NCBI GenBank assembly: GCA_015061665.1
Contig: SUWC01000010.1
Location: 1-58,284 of the forward strand
Length of the DNA stretch: 58,284 nucleotides
Direction: 5' to 3'
Source: Lentisphaerota bacterium
GTDB lineage: Bacteria; Verrucomicrobiota; Kiritimatiellia; RFP12; UBA1067
A program made the translations under genes and the position numbers. The notes beneath the pieces are model-generated. The model searched no databases, had not been told where the DNA came from, and saw nothing but the letters and a program-made list of their open reading frames with translations. Position 1 is the stretch's first letter; the number at the start of each line of letters is the position of its first letter. Shown here one piece after another: positions 43,110 to 51,407 of this stretch.

Positions 43110-45485
43110 CTATTCAAATTCAATGGTCGCGCATTCAAGCCCTGCGGCTGACGCCGTAATGCGCCCTTTGCCCTTGCTTCGTATGACAAGCCCGGCTCGG
43201 CCCATGTGAAGCGGATATGACGACGTGTGCGAGAAGCCGCGCTTTTCCGTCGGGTTCCCGTTTGCCGCCGCGACAATCTCAATGTCGCCCTCTGCGGTAA
43301 AATTGATCTCGCGGCAGTCTTTCGGCACCCTTGCGCCGTTTGCGTCGGCAAGCGTCACCATAACGACGCAGGTCTTTCCGCATTTCTCCGGCGAAAGGAC
43401 GATTCTCTTCGCATCCCCGGCGGTGCGGAGCGTTTCGCGTCCGATCTCCTTGCCGTCCGCCCCGTATGCGACCGCAACGATCTCGCCCGGCGCGTAGGGC
43501 ACGGATTCCCAGATGAAACGGTAGCGCTTCATCACTTCGTAGTAGCCCTGCTTGAACGAAGCGGAATGGTCCTTGCGGCGGCGTCCCTGCGAGACGCCGT
43601 TCACGAACAGCTCGACCTCCGCGCCGTTGGAGTATACGTATACAGGCAGCTCGCGCCTCTCGAAGTTCCAGTGGTCGGGAACGATGTGGACCGTCGTCTT
43701 TTCGGGAGACCAGACGGACCTGTAGAGCCAGTATCGGTCTTTGGGGAATCCGATCAGGTCGCAAATCCCGAAGTAGGAGCTGCGCGCGGTCTTGTCCTCG
43801 TATGGCGAGGGTTCGCCGATGTAGTCGATCCCTGTCCAGACGAATTCGCCGGCGACGAATCGGTCACGCTCCATGCGCTCGAACTCGAGGTCGGGTATGT
43901 CGCTCCACCACGCGCTGTTGCGGTCGTACGAATCGATCATCCCGTGGTCGCCTACAAAATCCTTCTTGTCCTTCGCCAGGGTGTCCGCGTAGTATCCGTA
44001 GACCGAGAACGTTGACGCAGACTCGGAGTATATGATTGGCTTGCCGGGGAAGCGCCTCCGCATGGGCATGTAGCGCTCGCCGTAGTTCCACCCCGTGAAA
44101 TCGAGTTCGGCGAAGTCGTCCTTGCTGGCCGTGCCGGTGTGGCAGCAGCCGATGCCGACCGGGCGCGTCGGGTCGACGGACTTCATCGCCGCGCGGAAGC
44201 GCGTGCAGCGCTCGCGCGACGTTCCGACGGCTGCGGACATCTTCCACTTGTCTTGGCCAGGCGCGAACCCCTCCTCCGACGGAATCTCGTTGCCCATCGA
44301 CCAGACGATTACCGACGGATGGTTGCGGTCGCGCCTGACCATCTTGACGAGCTTGTCCGCCACGAACTTCTCCAGCGGCTCGTTTTCGCGGCCCGCCGTC
44401 TTGTTCCACTTGTCGAAGCACTCGTCCCAGACGAAAAGCCCCATTTCGTCGCAGAGGTCCAGCACTTCCGGCGCAGGCGGGTTGTGGGACGTGCGCAGCG
44501 CGTTTGCGCCCATCTCCATCATGATCTCGAGCTGCCGCTTCATGAGGTCGCGGCTGAACGCCATGCCTACCGGACCGAGGTCTGAGTGAAGGTCGACGCC
44601 CTTGAGCTGGACGCGCCTGCCGTTCAGGAAGAAACCCTCGTCCGCGTCTAGCCTGAACGAGCGCAAGCCGACGCGCTGCGAAACGACGTCGTGCGCGCTT
44701 TTGGAGTCCCATGCGACCTCCAGCGTGTAAAGCGCCGCGCCAGGCTTCATGTCCCAGAGCCGGGGCGAGGCGACGTCGAACGCCATTTCGAACGGAGTGT
44801 CCTCGAACACGCCTGCGCTGACGCGCGACTTTCTCGACGCGGCCTCGCTGCCGTCGGGCGCGATGAGCCGAACAGTCACCTCGCCGTCTGCAGTCTTGCC
44901 TGTTCTGTTCGCGACGATGCCCGAGACTACGCACGACGCCCTCTCGGCCGAGAGGGCGGGGGTGCGGAAGAATATCTCGTCCTTAGGCAGGTACTCGCGG
45001 TCTGTCGTTACGAGGCGAACGTTGCGGTACATGCCCGCGCCTGGATACCAGCGGGACGCTAGCTTCGTGGTGTCGGCCTTGACGAGGACCGTGTTGGTCG
45101 TGGCGGTTATTGCGGACGTTATGTCGCAGCGGAGCGGCAGATAGCCGTATTCCTCGTGGCCCACGCACTCGCCGTTGACGTAGACCGTGCCGTCGCACAT
45201 GATGCCGTCGAATTCGAGGAACATCCTTCCGGGGACGGTCTTGCCGGGGACGACGAGGTTCTTGCGGTAGTATCCTACGCCTTTCCAGGGAAGCATTCCC
45301 GAGCCCGAGTCGAGCTTTGGGTCGAAGTCCGCGCCTATCGCCCAGTCGTGCGGGACGACCACGGGAGCCCAGTTCTTTCGGTCGCGCGAGAATTCCCAGC
45401 CGTCGTTGAAGTCTGTAGTGGTCCGAGCCGCAAGCGCTGCAAACGGGAGCACTGCCATTGCAAGTATGGAGCGTTTGAGTTTCAT
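43110..45485 (-). CDS. Secreted GH2-family beta-glycosidase
   Basis: The product is 791 aa with a signal peptide ('ILAMAVLPFAALAA'). The order is the GH2 sugar-binding domain (to about 190), an Ig-like domain, the TIM barrel (about 290-590) and a C-terminal Ig-like domain. The acid/base is E400 in 'WSMGNEIPS' and the nucleophile E488 in 'IYSESAS'. 'LRTSHNPPAPEVLDLCDEMG' is the standard GH2 signature. Beta-galactosidase is most likely, but mannosidase or glucuronidase is possible. TATAAT is 6 nt from the ATG, so the mRNA is probably leaderless. Confidence 0.9.
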   Translation of the reverse strand: MKLKRSILAMAVLPFAALAARTTTDFNDGWEFSRDRKNWAPVVVPHDWAIGADFDPKLDSGSGMLPWKGVGYYRKNLVVPGKTVPGRMFLEFDGIMCDGTVYVNGECVGHEEYGYLPLRCDITSAITATTNTVLVKADTTKLASRWYPGAGMYRNVRLVTTDREYLPKDEIFFRTPALSAERASCVVSGIVANRTGKTADGEVTVRLIAPDGSEAASRKSRVSAGVFEDTPFEMAFDVASPRLWDMKPGAALYTLEVAWDSKSAHDVVSQRVGLRSFRLDADEGFFLNGRRVQLKGVDLHSDLGPVGMAFSRDLMKRQLEIMMEMGANALRTSHNPPAPEVLDLCDEMGLFVWDECFDKWNKTAGRENEPLEKFVADKLVKMVRRDRNHPSVIVWSMGNEIPSEEGFAPGQDKWKMSAAVGTSRERCTRFRAAMKSVDPTRPVGIGCCHTGTASKDDFAELDFTGWNYGERYMPMRRRFPGKPIIYSESASTFSVYGYYADTLAKDKKDFVGDHGMIDSYDRNSAWWSDIPDLEFERMERDRFVAGEFVWTGIDYIGEPSPYEDKTARSSYFGICDLIGFPKDRYWLYRSVWSPEKTTVHIVPDHWNFERRELPVYVYSNGAEVELFVNGVSQGRRRKDHSASFKQGYYEVMKRYRFIWESVPYAPGEIVAVAYGADGKEIGRETLRTAGDAKRIVLSPEKCGKTCVVMVTLADANGARVPKDCREINFTAEGDIEIVAAANGNPTEKRGFSHTSSYPLHMGRAGLVIRSKGKGRITASAAGLECATIEFE

Positions 45486-45491
45486 GTAAAG

Positions 45492-45500
45492 ATTATAGCA
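45492..45500 (-). promoter_or_regulatory. Extended -10 promoter, leaderless GH2 gene
   Basis: TGC-TATAAT on the minus strand is 6 nt before the ATG at 45485. It is divergent from the next promoter, about 80 bp away. Confidence 0.7.
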
Positions 45501-45573
45501 AAATACCGATTCTCCGCGCTAGCCCCGAATACTGATGAAGACCGCGTAATTTGAGCAGAAGGGGGCCTGGTTG

Positions 45574-45582
45574 TGCTATAAT
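45574..45582 (+). promoter_or_regulatory. Extended -10 promoter, leaderless membrane protein gene
   Basis: TGC-TATAAT is 6 nt before the ATG at 45589. Confidence 0.7.
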
Positions 45583-45588
45583 ATCTAC

Positions 45589-46095
45589 ATGAAAACTAAA
45601 CTCAACAGGGAATTTCTCGCAAGGCACCTCTTTGTGGCGGTGCTGATGCTCGCTCTCGGCGCGTGGTTCGGATACGATGGATTCGTCCGCTACCCGTCGA
45701 CGCCCGCGCACGACCTCTACGTTTCGATCGAGAAGTCGGAGCCGCCGGTCGGTGCGGACCTCGAGGCGTTCAAGGCGCAGAAGACAAAGACCCAGCACGG
45801 TCTTATGGCGCTCGCAATTCTCGCTGGAATAGCGGTAGGCGCGCATCTCTTCGCCGTGTCGCGCTTCTCGCTGTCATTCGACGACGACGGGTTCGAGATT
45901 GGCGGACGCCGCTTCGCGTACGCAGACGTCAAGTCGATCGACGATTCCGCGTGGAAGAAGAAGGGCATATCCGTAATCGCCTGCGGCGGGGGCAAGGTCA
46001 AGCTTGACTCATGGCACCACACGGGCGTCAAGGAGTTCCACGAACGGCTCTTGAAGTCCGCGGCTTGCGCGCAGAACGGGGCTGTGCTACAATAA
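45589..46095 (+). CDS. Small two-helix membrane protein
   Basis: The product is 168 aa. It has one membrane helix at about 12-31, a second at about 70-92, and a C-terminal cytoplasmic domain with 'FSLSFDDDGFEIGGRRFAYADVKSIDD', which resembles bacterial PH-domain-like (DUF304-type) strands. An open frame begins 18 nt upstream, but those codons contain the -10 box, so the start is 45589. No function is known. The region around its 3' end holds the promoter of the next gene. Confidence 0.65.
   Translation: MKTKLNREFLARHLFVAVLMLALGAWFGYDGFVRYPSTPAHDLYVSIEKSEPPVGADLEAFKAQKTKTQHGLMALAILAGIAVGAHLFAVSRFSLSFDDDGFEIGGRRFAYADVKSIDDSAWKKKGISVIACGGGKVKLDSWHHTGVKEFHERLLKSAACAQNGAVLQ
46085..46093 (+). promoter_or_regulatory. 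Extended -10 promoter of the acyl-CoA ligase operon
   Basis: TGC-TACAAT overlaps the end of the preceding gene and is 33 nt before the ATG at 46127. CAAGGAG serves as ribosome-binding site. Confidence 0.55.
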
Positions 46096-46126
46096 TGGGA
46101 AACAATCATTCAAGGAGTGGCAGATA

Positions 46127-47812
46127 ATGCAGAATGCAGCAGAAGGGATGGACAACATAGTTTCGGTTCTTGAGCGCAATGCGCGCGAGTGGCCGGACGA
46201 TGTCGCGCTTGTCGAGATCAACCCGAAGAACCTGGAGCAGCACCACACGACGTGGCGCGAGTACTCGCTGATCGTCAGCTCCCCGATCGAGAAGTTCCGC
46301 AGCGAGATCACATGGCGCGAGTTCGACGAGCGCGCCAACCGCTTCGCCAATTTCCTCCTGAGCCGAGGCTTCAAGAAGGGCGACAAGGTCGCGATCCTCC
46401 TGATGAACTGCCTGGAGTGGCTGCCCATCTACTTCGGCGCGCTCAAGGCGGGCTGCCTGGCCGTTCCGCTGAACTTCCGCTACACGGCCGACGAGATACG
46501 CTACTGCCTGAACCTGGCGGACGCCGATGCGCTGGTCTTCGGCCCGGAGTTCACCGGGCGAATCGAGCAGATCGCGGACCGCCTGCCGCGCGTAAAGATG
46601 ACGCTCTACGTCGGCGACGACTGTCCGACCTTCGCCGAGAGCTACCAGAGGCTCGTGAAGTACGCTTCCTCCGAGGCGCCCGGCTTCAGCCACAGGCCTG
46701 AGGACGAGGCGGCGATATACTTTTCCTCCGGCACGACAGGCTTCCCGAAGGCGATTGTCCTTCTCCACCGCTGCCTGATGCACGCGTGCCGCGTCGAACA
46801 GAACCACCACGGGCAGACGAAGGACGACACTTTCCTCTGCATACCGCCGCTCTACCACACGGGCGCCAAGATGCACTGGTTCGGCAGCTTCCTCGTCGGC
46901 GGCAAGGCGGTTCTCCTAAAGGGCGTCAAGCCCGAGTGGATCATCCGCTGCGTCAGCGAGGAGCACTGCACGATAGTCTGGCTGCTTGTTCCGTGGGCGC
47001 AGGACATCCTTGACGCGATAGACCGCGGCGACGTGCTTCTCGACGAGTACAAGCTCGACCAGTGGCGCCTCATGCACATCGGCGCCCAGCCCGTTCCGCC
47101 TTCGCTCATCAAGCGCTGGAAGTCCGTCTTTCCCCACCACCAGTACGACACGAACTACGGGCTCTCCGAGTCCACCGGCCCTGGCGCGGTCCATCTTGGC
47201 GTGGAGAACATCGACCATGTCGGCGCGATCGGCGTTGCGGGATATGGGTGGGAGACGAAGATCGTCGGGCCAGACGGCGAGACTCCTGTCGCGAAGGGCG
47301 AAGTCGGGGAACTCGCGATACGCGGCCCGGGCGTGATGAAGGAGTACTACCACAACAAGGCCGCGACCGAGGAGATACTCAAGCCCGACGGCTGGCTCCT
47401 TACCGGCGACATGGCGGAGGAGCGCGATGGATTCATCTACCTCGTCGACCGCGCGAAGGACGTCATCATCTCCGGCGGCGAGAACCTGTACCCTGTCCAG
47501 ATCGAGGACTTCCTCCGCGCGAATCCGGCGGTAAAGGATGTCGCGGTAATCGGACTGCCTGACCCGCGCCTCGGCGAAATCGCGGCGGCGATCATTTCCG
47601 TCAAGGAGGGGCAGACCCTCGACGAGGCAGCGGTCAACGACTTCTGCATGGATCTGCCGCGCTACAAGCGTCCGCGCAAGATCATCTTCGCCGAAGTCCC
47701 CCGCAACCCGACGGGTAAGATCGAGAAGCCGAAGCTTCGCGCGATGTACGGCGCCGCAGGGCTCGTGGCCCAGCAGAACGGAATCGCAGAGCCTACGTTG
47801 CCGCAGAAATGA
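46127..47812 (+). CDS. AMP-forming acyl-CoA ligase
   Basis: The product is 561 aa. The ATP/AMP motif is 'SSGTTGFPK' (200-208), followed by 'YGLSESTGPGAVH' (A5) and 'WLLTGDMAEERDGFIYLVDRAKDVIISGGENLYP' split over A7-A8. The C-terminal catalytic Lys lies in 'RNPTGKIEK'. It activates a carboxylic acid, probably a fatty acid, to its CoA thioester. Substrate specificity is not readable. The stop overlaps tmk (ATGA). Confidence 0.9.
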   Translation: MQNAAEGMDNIVSVLERNAREWPDDVALVEINPKNLEQHHTTWREYSLIVSSPIEKFRSEITWREFDERANRFANFLLSRGFKKGDKVAILLMNCLEWLPIYFGALKAGCLAVPLNFRYTADEIRYCLNLADADALVFGPEFTGRIEQIADRLPRVKMTLYVGDDCPTFAESYQRLVKYASSEAPGFSHRPEDEAAIYFSSGTTGFPKAIVLLHRCLMHACRVEQNHHGQTKDDTFLCIPPLYHTGAKMHWFGSFLVGGKAVLLKGVKPEWIIRCVSEEHCTIVWLLVPWAQDILDAIDRGDVLLDEYKLDQWRLMHIGAQPVPPSLIKRWKSVFPHHQYDTNYGLSESTGPGAVHLGVENIDHVGAIGVAGYGWETKIVGPDGETPVAKGEVGELAIRGPGVMKEYYHNKAATEEILKPDGWLLTGDMAEERDGFIYLVDRAKDVIISGGENLYPVQIEDFLRANPAVKDVAVIGLPDPRLGEIAAAIISVKEGQTLDEAAVNDFCMDLPRYKRPRKIIFAEVPRNPTGKIEKPKLRAMYGAAGLVAQQNGIAEPTLPQK

Positions 47813-48438
47813 AGAGAGGAAAGTTCATTTCGTTCGAGGGCGGCGAAGGGTGCGGCAAGACGACCCAGATTGCGCGCCTCAAGGCGGAGCTGGAGGCGAG
47901 GGGCGAGAGCGTTGTCGTTGTCCGCGAACCGGGCGGCACGCGCCTTTCCGAGCTCATCCGCACTCTTCTGAAGGACGAGGAAGATGATCCGCCGTGCGAC
48001 CGCGCGGAGCTTCTGCTCTTCCTCGCCGCGCGCGCCCAGCTCGTCAGGAACGTGATCAGTCCCGCGCTTGACGACGGCAGGTGGGTGCTTTCGGACCGCT
48101 TCAGCGACTCGACTTTCGCCTACCAGGGGTATGGGCGCGGACTTCCGCTCGATTTTCTGCGCGAGGCGAATTCCTTTGCGTGCGAGGGGCTTTCCCCCGA
48201 CCTTACGCTGCTGCTGGAGGTGCCGCCCGGGGTGTCCGCGAGCCGTATGCGCAGTCGCGAGGCGCGCACCGCCTCGTCGGCAGACCGCATTGAGCGTGCA
48301 GGCGACGGATTCCACTCCAGGGTGAGAGAGGGGTTCGCGTCGCTTGCGAAAGCCGAGCCGGGGCGAATCGTCCGCGTCGATGCCTCGGGCACGCCGGACG
48401 AGGTGGCTTCGCTGATTCGCGCCCTCGTGTTCGCATGA
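47809..48438 (+). CDS. tmk: Thymidylate kinase
   Basis: The product is 209 aa, the family size. It phosphorylates dTMP to dTDP. The P-loop is 'GGEGCGKTT' (11-19), then 'REPGGTRLSELIR' and 'LSDRFSDSTFAYQGYGRG' (dTMP site and DRx motif), and a lid with 'RMRSREARTASSADRIE'. It overlaps the acyl-CoA ligase by 4 nt and is translationally coupled. Confidence 0.95.
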   Translation: MKRGKFISFEGGEGCGKTTQIARLKAELEARGESVVVVREPGGTRLSELIRTLLKDEEDDPPCDRAELLLFLAARAQLVRNVISPALDDGRWVLSDRFSDSTFAYQGYGRGLPLDFLREANSFACEGLSPDLTLLLEVPPGVSASRMRSREARTASSADRIERAGDGFHSRVREGFASLAKAEPGRIVRVDASGTPDEVASLIRALVFA

Positions 48439-48461
48439 TTTCCCCGCTCACCCGCCAAATT

Positions 48462-48470
48462 TGTTATAAT
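48462..48470 (+). promoter_or_regulatory. Extended -10 promoter, leaderless lysS
   Basis: TGT-TATAAT is 8 nt before the ATG at 48479. No ribosome-binding site is present in the gap. Confidence 0.7.
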
Positions 48471-48478
48471 ATTCACCT

Positions 48479-49927
48479 ATGGAAACGAATGAATACCGCG
48501 AGCAGCGCCTTGCGAGCATGAAGGCGCTCAAGGATATGGGCTACGAGCCCTATGGCTGCAAGTACGACCACGAGGACCTGAAGTCCGTCAGAGCCGGCTT
48601 CCAGGAGGGCGCGACCGCCCGTGTCGCCGGTCGTCTTCTGATGATCCGCCGCATGGGCAAGATGAACTTCTGCACGATGAACGACGGAACGGACAAGTTC
48701 CAGCTCATCTTCAAGCGCGACGAGCTTTCCGAGACGGCCTTCGCCGCGTTCAAGCAGCTCAACCTTGGCGACATCATCGGCGCGGAGGGAACGCTTTTCA
48801 CCACCCAGAAGGGCGAGAAGTCGCTTGTCGTCAAGGAATGGACGATGCTGGCCAAGGCGCTCGAGCAGCCGCCGGAGAAGTTCCACGGGCTTGCCGACCA
48901 GGAGGAGTGCTACCGCCGCCGCTACGTCGACCTGATGACGAACGACGAGTCGCGCGAGCGCTTCTTCACGCGCTCAAAGCTCCTGATGGAGATCCGCAAG
49001 TACCTGTGGTCGAAGGGCTTCGTCGAGGTCGAGACGCCCATTCTCCAGGACCAGGCTGGCGGCGCGGCCGCGAAGCCGTTCTTCTCCCACTTCAACGCAC
49101 TCGACAAGGACTGCGTGATGCGCATTGCGCCTGAGCTCTATCTGAAGCGACTCCTTGTCGGCGGAATGAACAAGGTCTTCGAGCTCGGCAAGGACTTCCG
49201 CAACGAGGGAATCGACCGCACGCACAACCCCGAGTTCACGGTCTGCGAGATCTACGAGGCATACGGCGACCGCACTTCGATGGAGGCGATCATGGAGGGG
49301 CTCCTCCCGCACCTCTGCGACACCGTCATCGGGAGCCGCGTCATCGAGTACGGGGAGAAGAAGGTCCCGATCGACTTCAACCCGCCCTACCGCCGCGTCG
49401 CGTACAAGGACCTCGTCAAGGAGCTTATGGGCGACGACTGGTTCGAGCTCGACTTCGCCACTCAGCTCGAGAAGGCCAAGGCCAAGGGACGCGAGACCGA
49501 CACCAACCTCGAGCTCGACGGCGTCACGACCGAGCTCATGCTCACGCACGAGGTCTACGACAAGCTCATCGAGCGCAACCTCATGCAGCCCACCTTCGTC
49601 ACGCGCATCCCGCACGAGTTCGTCCCGCTCGCCAAGGCGTGCAAGGACGATCCGTCCCTCGTCGACGTCTTCGAGTTCGTCGTCGCCGGACGCGAGCTCT
49701 GCCCTGGCTACACCGAGCAGAACGATCCGATCGCCCAGCGCGAGGCGCTTGAGCACCAGGCTGGCGAGGATACCGAGAAGATCGACGAGGACTTCATCTC
49801 CGCGCTAGAGTGCGGCATGCCCCCGACGGGCGGACTCGGCTTCGGCGTGGACCGTCTCGTCATGTTCCTCACCGGGTGCGACTCGATCCGCGACGTCGTG
49901 CTTTTCCCGCAGATGAAAAGAGCGTAG
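48479..49927 (+). CDS. lysS: Lysyl-tRNA synthetase, class II
   Basis: The product is 482 aa. The N-terminal OB-fold anticodon domain (about 35-140) has 'VAGRLLMIRRMGKMNFC'. Class II motif 2 is 'FRNEGIDRTHNPEFT' and motif 3 is 'GLGFGVDRLVMFLTG' near the end. The 'GYTEQNDP' segment is typical of LysRS. It is predicted to be translated from a leaderless mRNA. Confidence 0.96.
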   Translation: METNEYREQRLASMKALKDMGYEPYGCKYDHEDLKSVRAGFQEGATARVAGRLLMIRRMGKMNFCTMNDGTDKFQLIFKRDELSETAFAAFKQLNLGDIIGAEGTLFTTQKGEKSLVVKEWTMLAKALEQPPEKFHGLADQEECYRRRYVDLMTNDESRERFFTRSKLLMEIRKYLWSKGFVEVETPILQDQAGGAAAKPFFSHFNALDKDCVMRIAPELYLKRLLVGGMNKVFELGKDFRNEGIDRTHNPEFTVCEIYEAYGDRTSMEAIMEGLLPHLCDTVIGSRVIEYGEKKVPIDFNPPYRRVAYKDLVKELMGDDWFELDFATQLEKAKAKGRETDTNLELDGVTTELMLTHEVYDKLIERNLMQPTFVTRIPHEFVPLAKACKDDPSLVDVFEFVVAGRELCPGYTEQNDPIAQREALEHQAGEDTEKIDEDFISALECGMPPTGGLGFGVDRLVMFLTGCDSIRDVVLFPQMKRA

Positions 49928-49949
49928 CCTTTGGCAGAAAGGAATGAAT

Positions 49950-50705
49950 ATGTTGACTGTCGGAATCATCGGATGCGGCTTTGTCGGCGGTGCGCTGAAG
50001 GCCTGGCTCAAGGAAAACAACAAGGACGTCAAGGTCGTCGTAAGCGACCCGCCGAAGGGGATGAACGACGACATATCTGGCGCCGACGTCTACTTCCTTC
50101 AGATTCACGTTCCCACGGAGGAAGACGGCACGCAGGACCTCACGCTCATGAAGAAGCTCATCAGCGCACTCCCCGACAAGCCCGTGTTCGTCCGCACGAC
50201 GATACTCCCCGGCACGAGCGAGCTCCTGACGCGCGAGACGGGTCACCGCGTCTACTTCATGCCCGAGTTCCTCACCGAGCGCACGTACATCGAGGACTTC
50301 AAGAAGCATCCGATGGTCTTCACGGGCGAGATCGAGCTTCTGTGCAAGATATTCAAGGGCAAGACGTTCACGACGATGACGCCCCTCGAGGCCGAGATCA
50401 CCAAGTACGCCCACAACGTCTTCGGCGCGTACAAGGTTACGTACTTCAACGCGGTCTACGACTACTGCCGCCGCATGGGCGCCGACTGGGCGCGCGTCCA
50501 CGCCGGAATGCTGCTTTCGGGCTACATCAACGACACGCATACGTTCGTTCCTGGTCCCGACGGCAAGTTCGGATACGGCGGAAAGTGCTTCCCGAAGGAC
50601 GTCAACGCCTTCGCGAAGATGACGTCCGGCACGCCGCTTGGCACGCTTCTCGCGCCGCTGCACGAACTGAACGTCGGCTTCCGCGGGTACGAGGAGCATG
50701 TCTGA
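49950..50705 (+). CDS. Short UDP-glucose/GDP-mannose dehydrogenase-family protein
   Basis: The product is about 251 aa from ATG 49950; ATG 49944 directly abuts the AAAGGA and is less likely. The N-terminal Rossmann motif 'GIIGCGFVGGAL' and the catalytic 'GYGGKCFPKDVNAF' (Cys213) are intact, as is 'AEITKYAHNVFGAYKVTYFN'. Normal enzymes are about 430 aa; here the C-terminal UDP-sugar-binding Rossmann domain is missing. The protein may act on another substrate, need a partner, or be a lyase/epimerase-like derivative. It sits among envelope glycan genes. Confidence 0.82.
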   Translation: MLTVGIIGCGFVGGALKAWLKENNKDVKVVVSDPPKGMNDDISGADVYFLQIHVPTEEDGTQDLTLMKKLISALPDKPVFVRTTILPGTSELLTRETGHRVYFMPEFLTERTYIEDFKKHPMVFTGEIELLCKIFKGKTFTTMTPLEAEITKYAHNVFGAYKVTYFNAVYDYCRRMGADWARVHAGMLLSGYINDTHTFVPGPDGKFGYGGKCFPKDVNAFAKMTSGTPLGTLLAPLHELNVGFRGYEEHV

Positions 50706-50738
50706 TTTTCGTCTTTTCAACAAAAAGTCCCGAAAATT

Positions 50739-50747
50739 TGATATAAT
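50739..50747 (+). promoter_or_regulatory. Extended -10 promoter
   Basis: TGA-TATAAT lies 25 nt before the ATG at 50773, with AAAAAGGAG in the leader. Confidence 0.65.
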
Positions 50748-50772
50748 CATTTTGTCAAAAAGGAGTATAACG

Positions 50773-51384
50773 ATGAGAGACCTCTTCATAGTGGGCGCAG
50801 GCGGCTTCGGCCGCGAGGCTATATGGACCGTCGAGCGTATCAATTCGCTGTCTCAGCGGCCCGTTTGGCGCATTCTTGGCTATGCGGACGACAATCCGAA
50901 ATGGTCCAAGGGGCAGAACTTCGAGGGTTATCCGATTCTCGGCACCGTCGAAGAGGCTTCGCGCGACTATCCGGGCGCGTCCGTCTTCATCGCGCTGGGC
51001 AACAACCAGAAGCGCGCCGAGATGTACAAGCGCCTTCGCGGACACGACTTCCCGGCTCTCATAGACCCGAAGGCCCAGATTTCCCCCACTACCGAGTTCA
51101 AGCACGGCAACTTCATCGGCGCGGGTGCGGTCATCCAGGTCGGCAGCGAGCTCGGCAAGTTCGACATAATCGGCTCGAACGCCGTTGTCTGCCATGACGC
51201 GGTCGTTGGAGATTTCGTCAACCTCGGTCCGTGTTCCGCGATCGCGGGCGGCGCTAAGGTCGGCTCGTTCGTCTCCTTCTACGCCAATTCCGCGACAATG
51301 CCGCGCATCACGATCGGCGACGGAGCTTCCATCAGCGCCGGCACGGGCGTGAAGGAAGACCTTCCGGCGGGCGCCGAAATCTGA
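50773..51384 (+). CDS. NeuD/PglD-type sugar O- or N-acyltransferase
   Basis: The product is 203 aa. The N-terminal Rossmann-like part has 'LFIVGAGGFGREA'. The C-terminal half is a left-handed beta-helix of hexapeptide repeats ('IGAGAVIQVGSELGKFDIIGSN'), with the catalytic His in 'CHDAVVGDF'. Members acetylate amino-sugars or sialic-acid-like sugars. The usual 'GVPAK' end is absent; the protein stops at 'GVKEDLPAGAEI'. The frame is open for 75 nt upstream, but the promoter and ribosome-binding site fix the start. Confidence 0.85.
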   Translation: MRDLFIVGAGGFGREAIWTVERINSLSQRPVWRILGYADDNPKWSKGQNFEGYPILGTVEEASRDYPGASVFIALGNNQKRAEMYKRLRGHDFPALIDPKAQISPTTEFKHGNFIGAGAVIQVGSELGKFDIIGSNAVVCHDAVVGDFVNLGPCSAIAGGAKVGSFVSFYANSATMPRITIGDGASISAGTGVKEDLPAGAEI

Positions 51385-51407
51385 CAAAAGGCTGGTTTCC
51401 CCGTATC

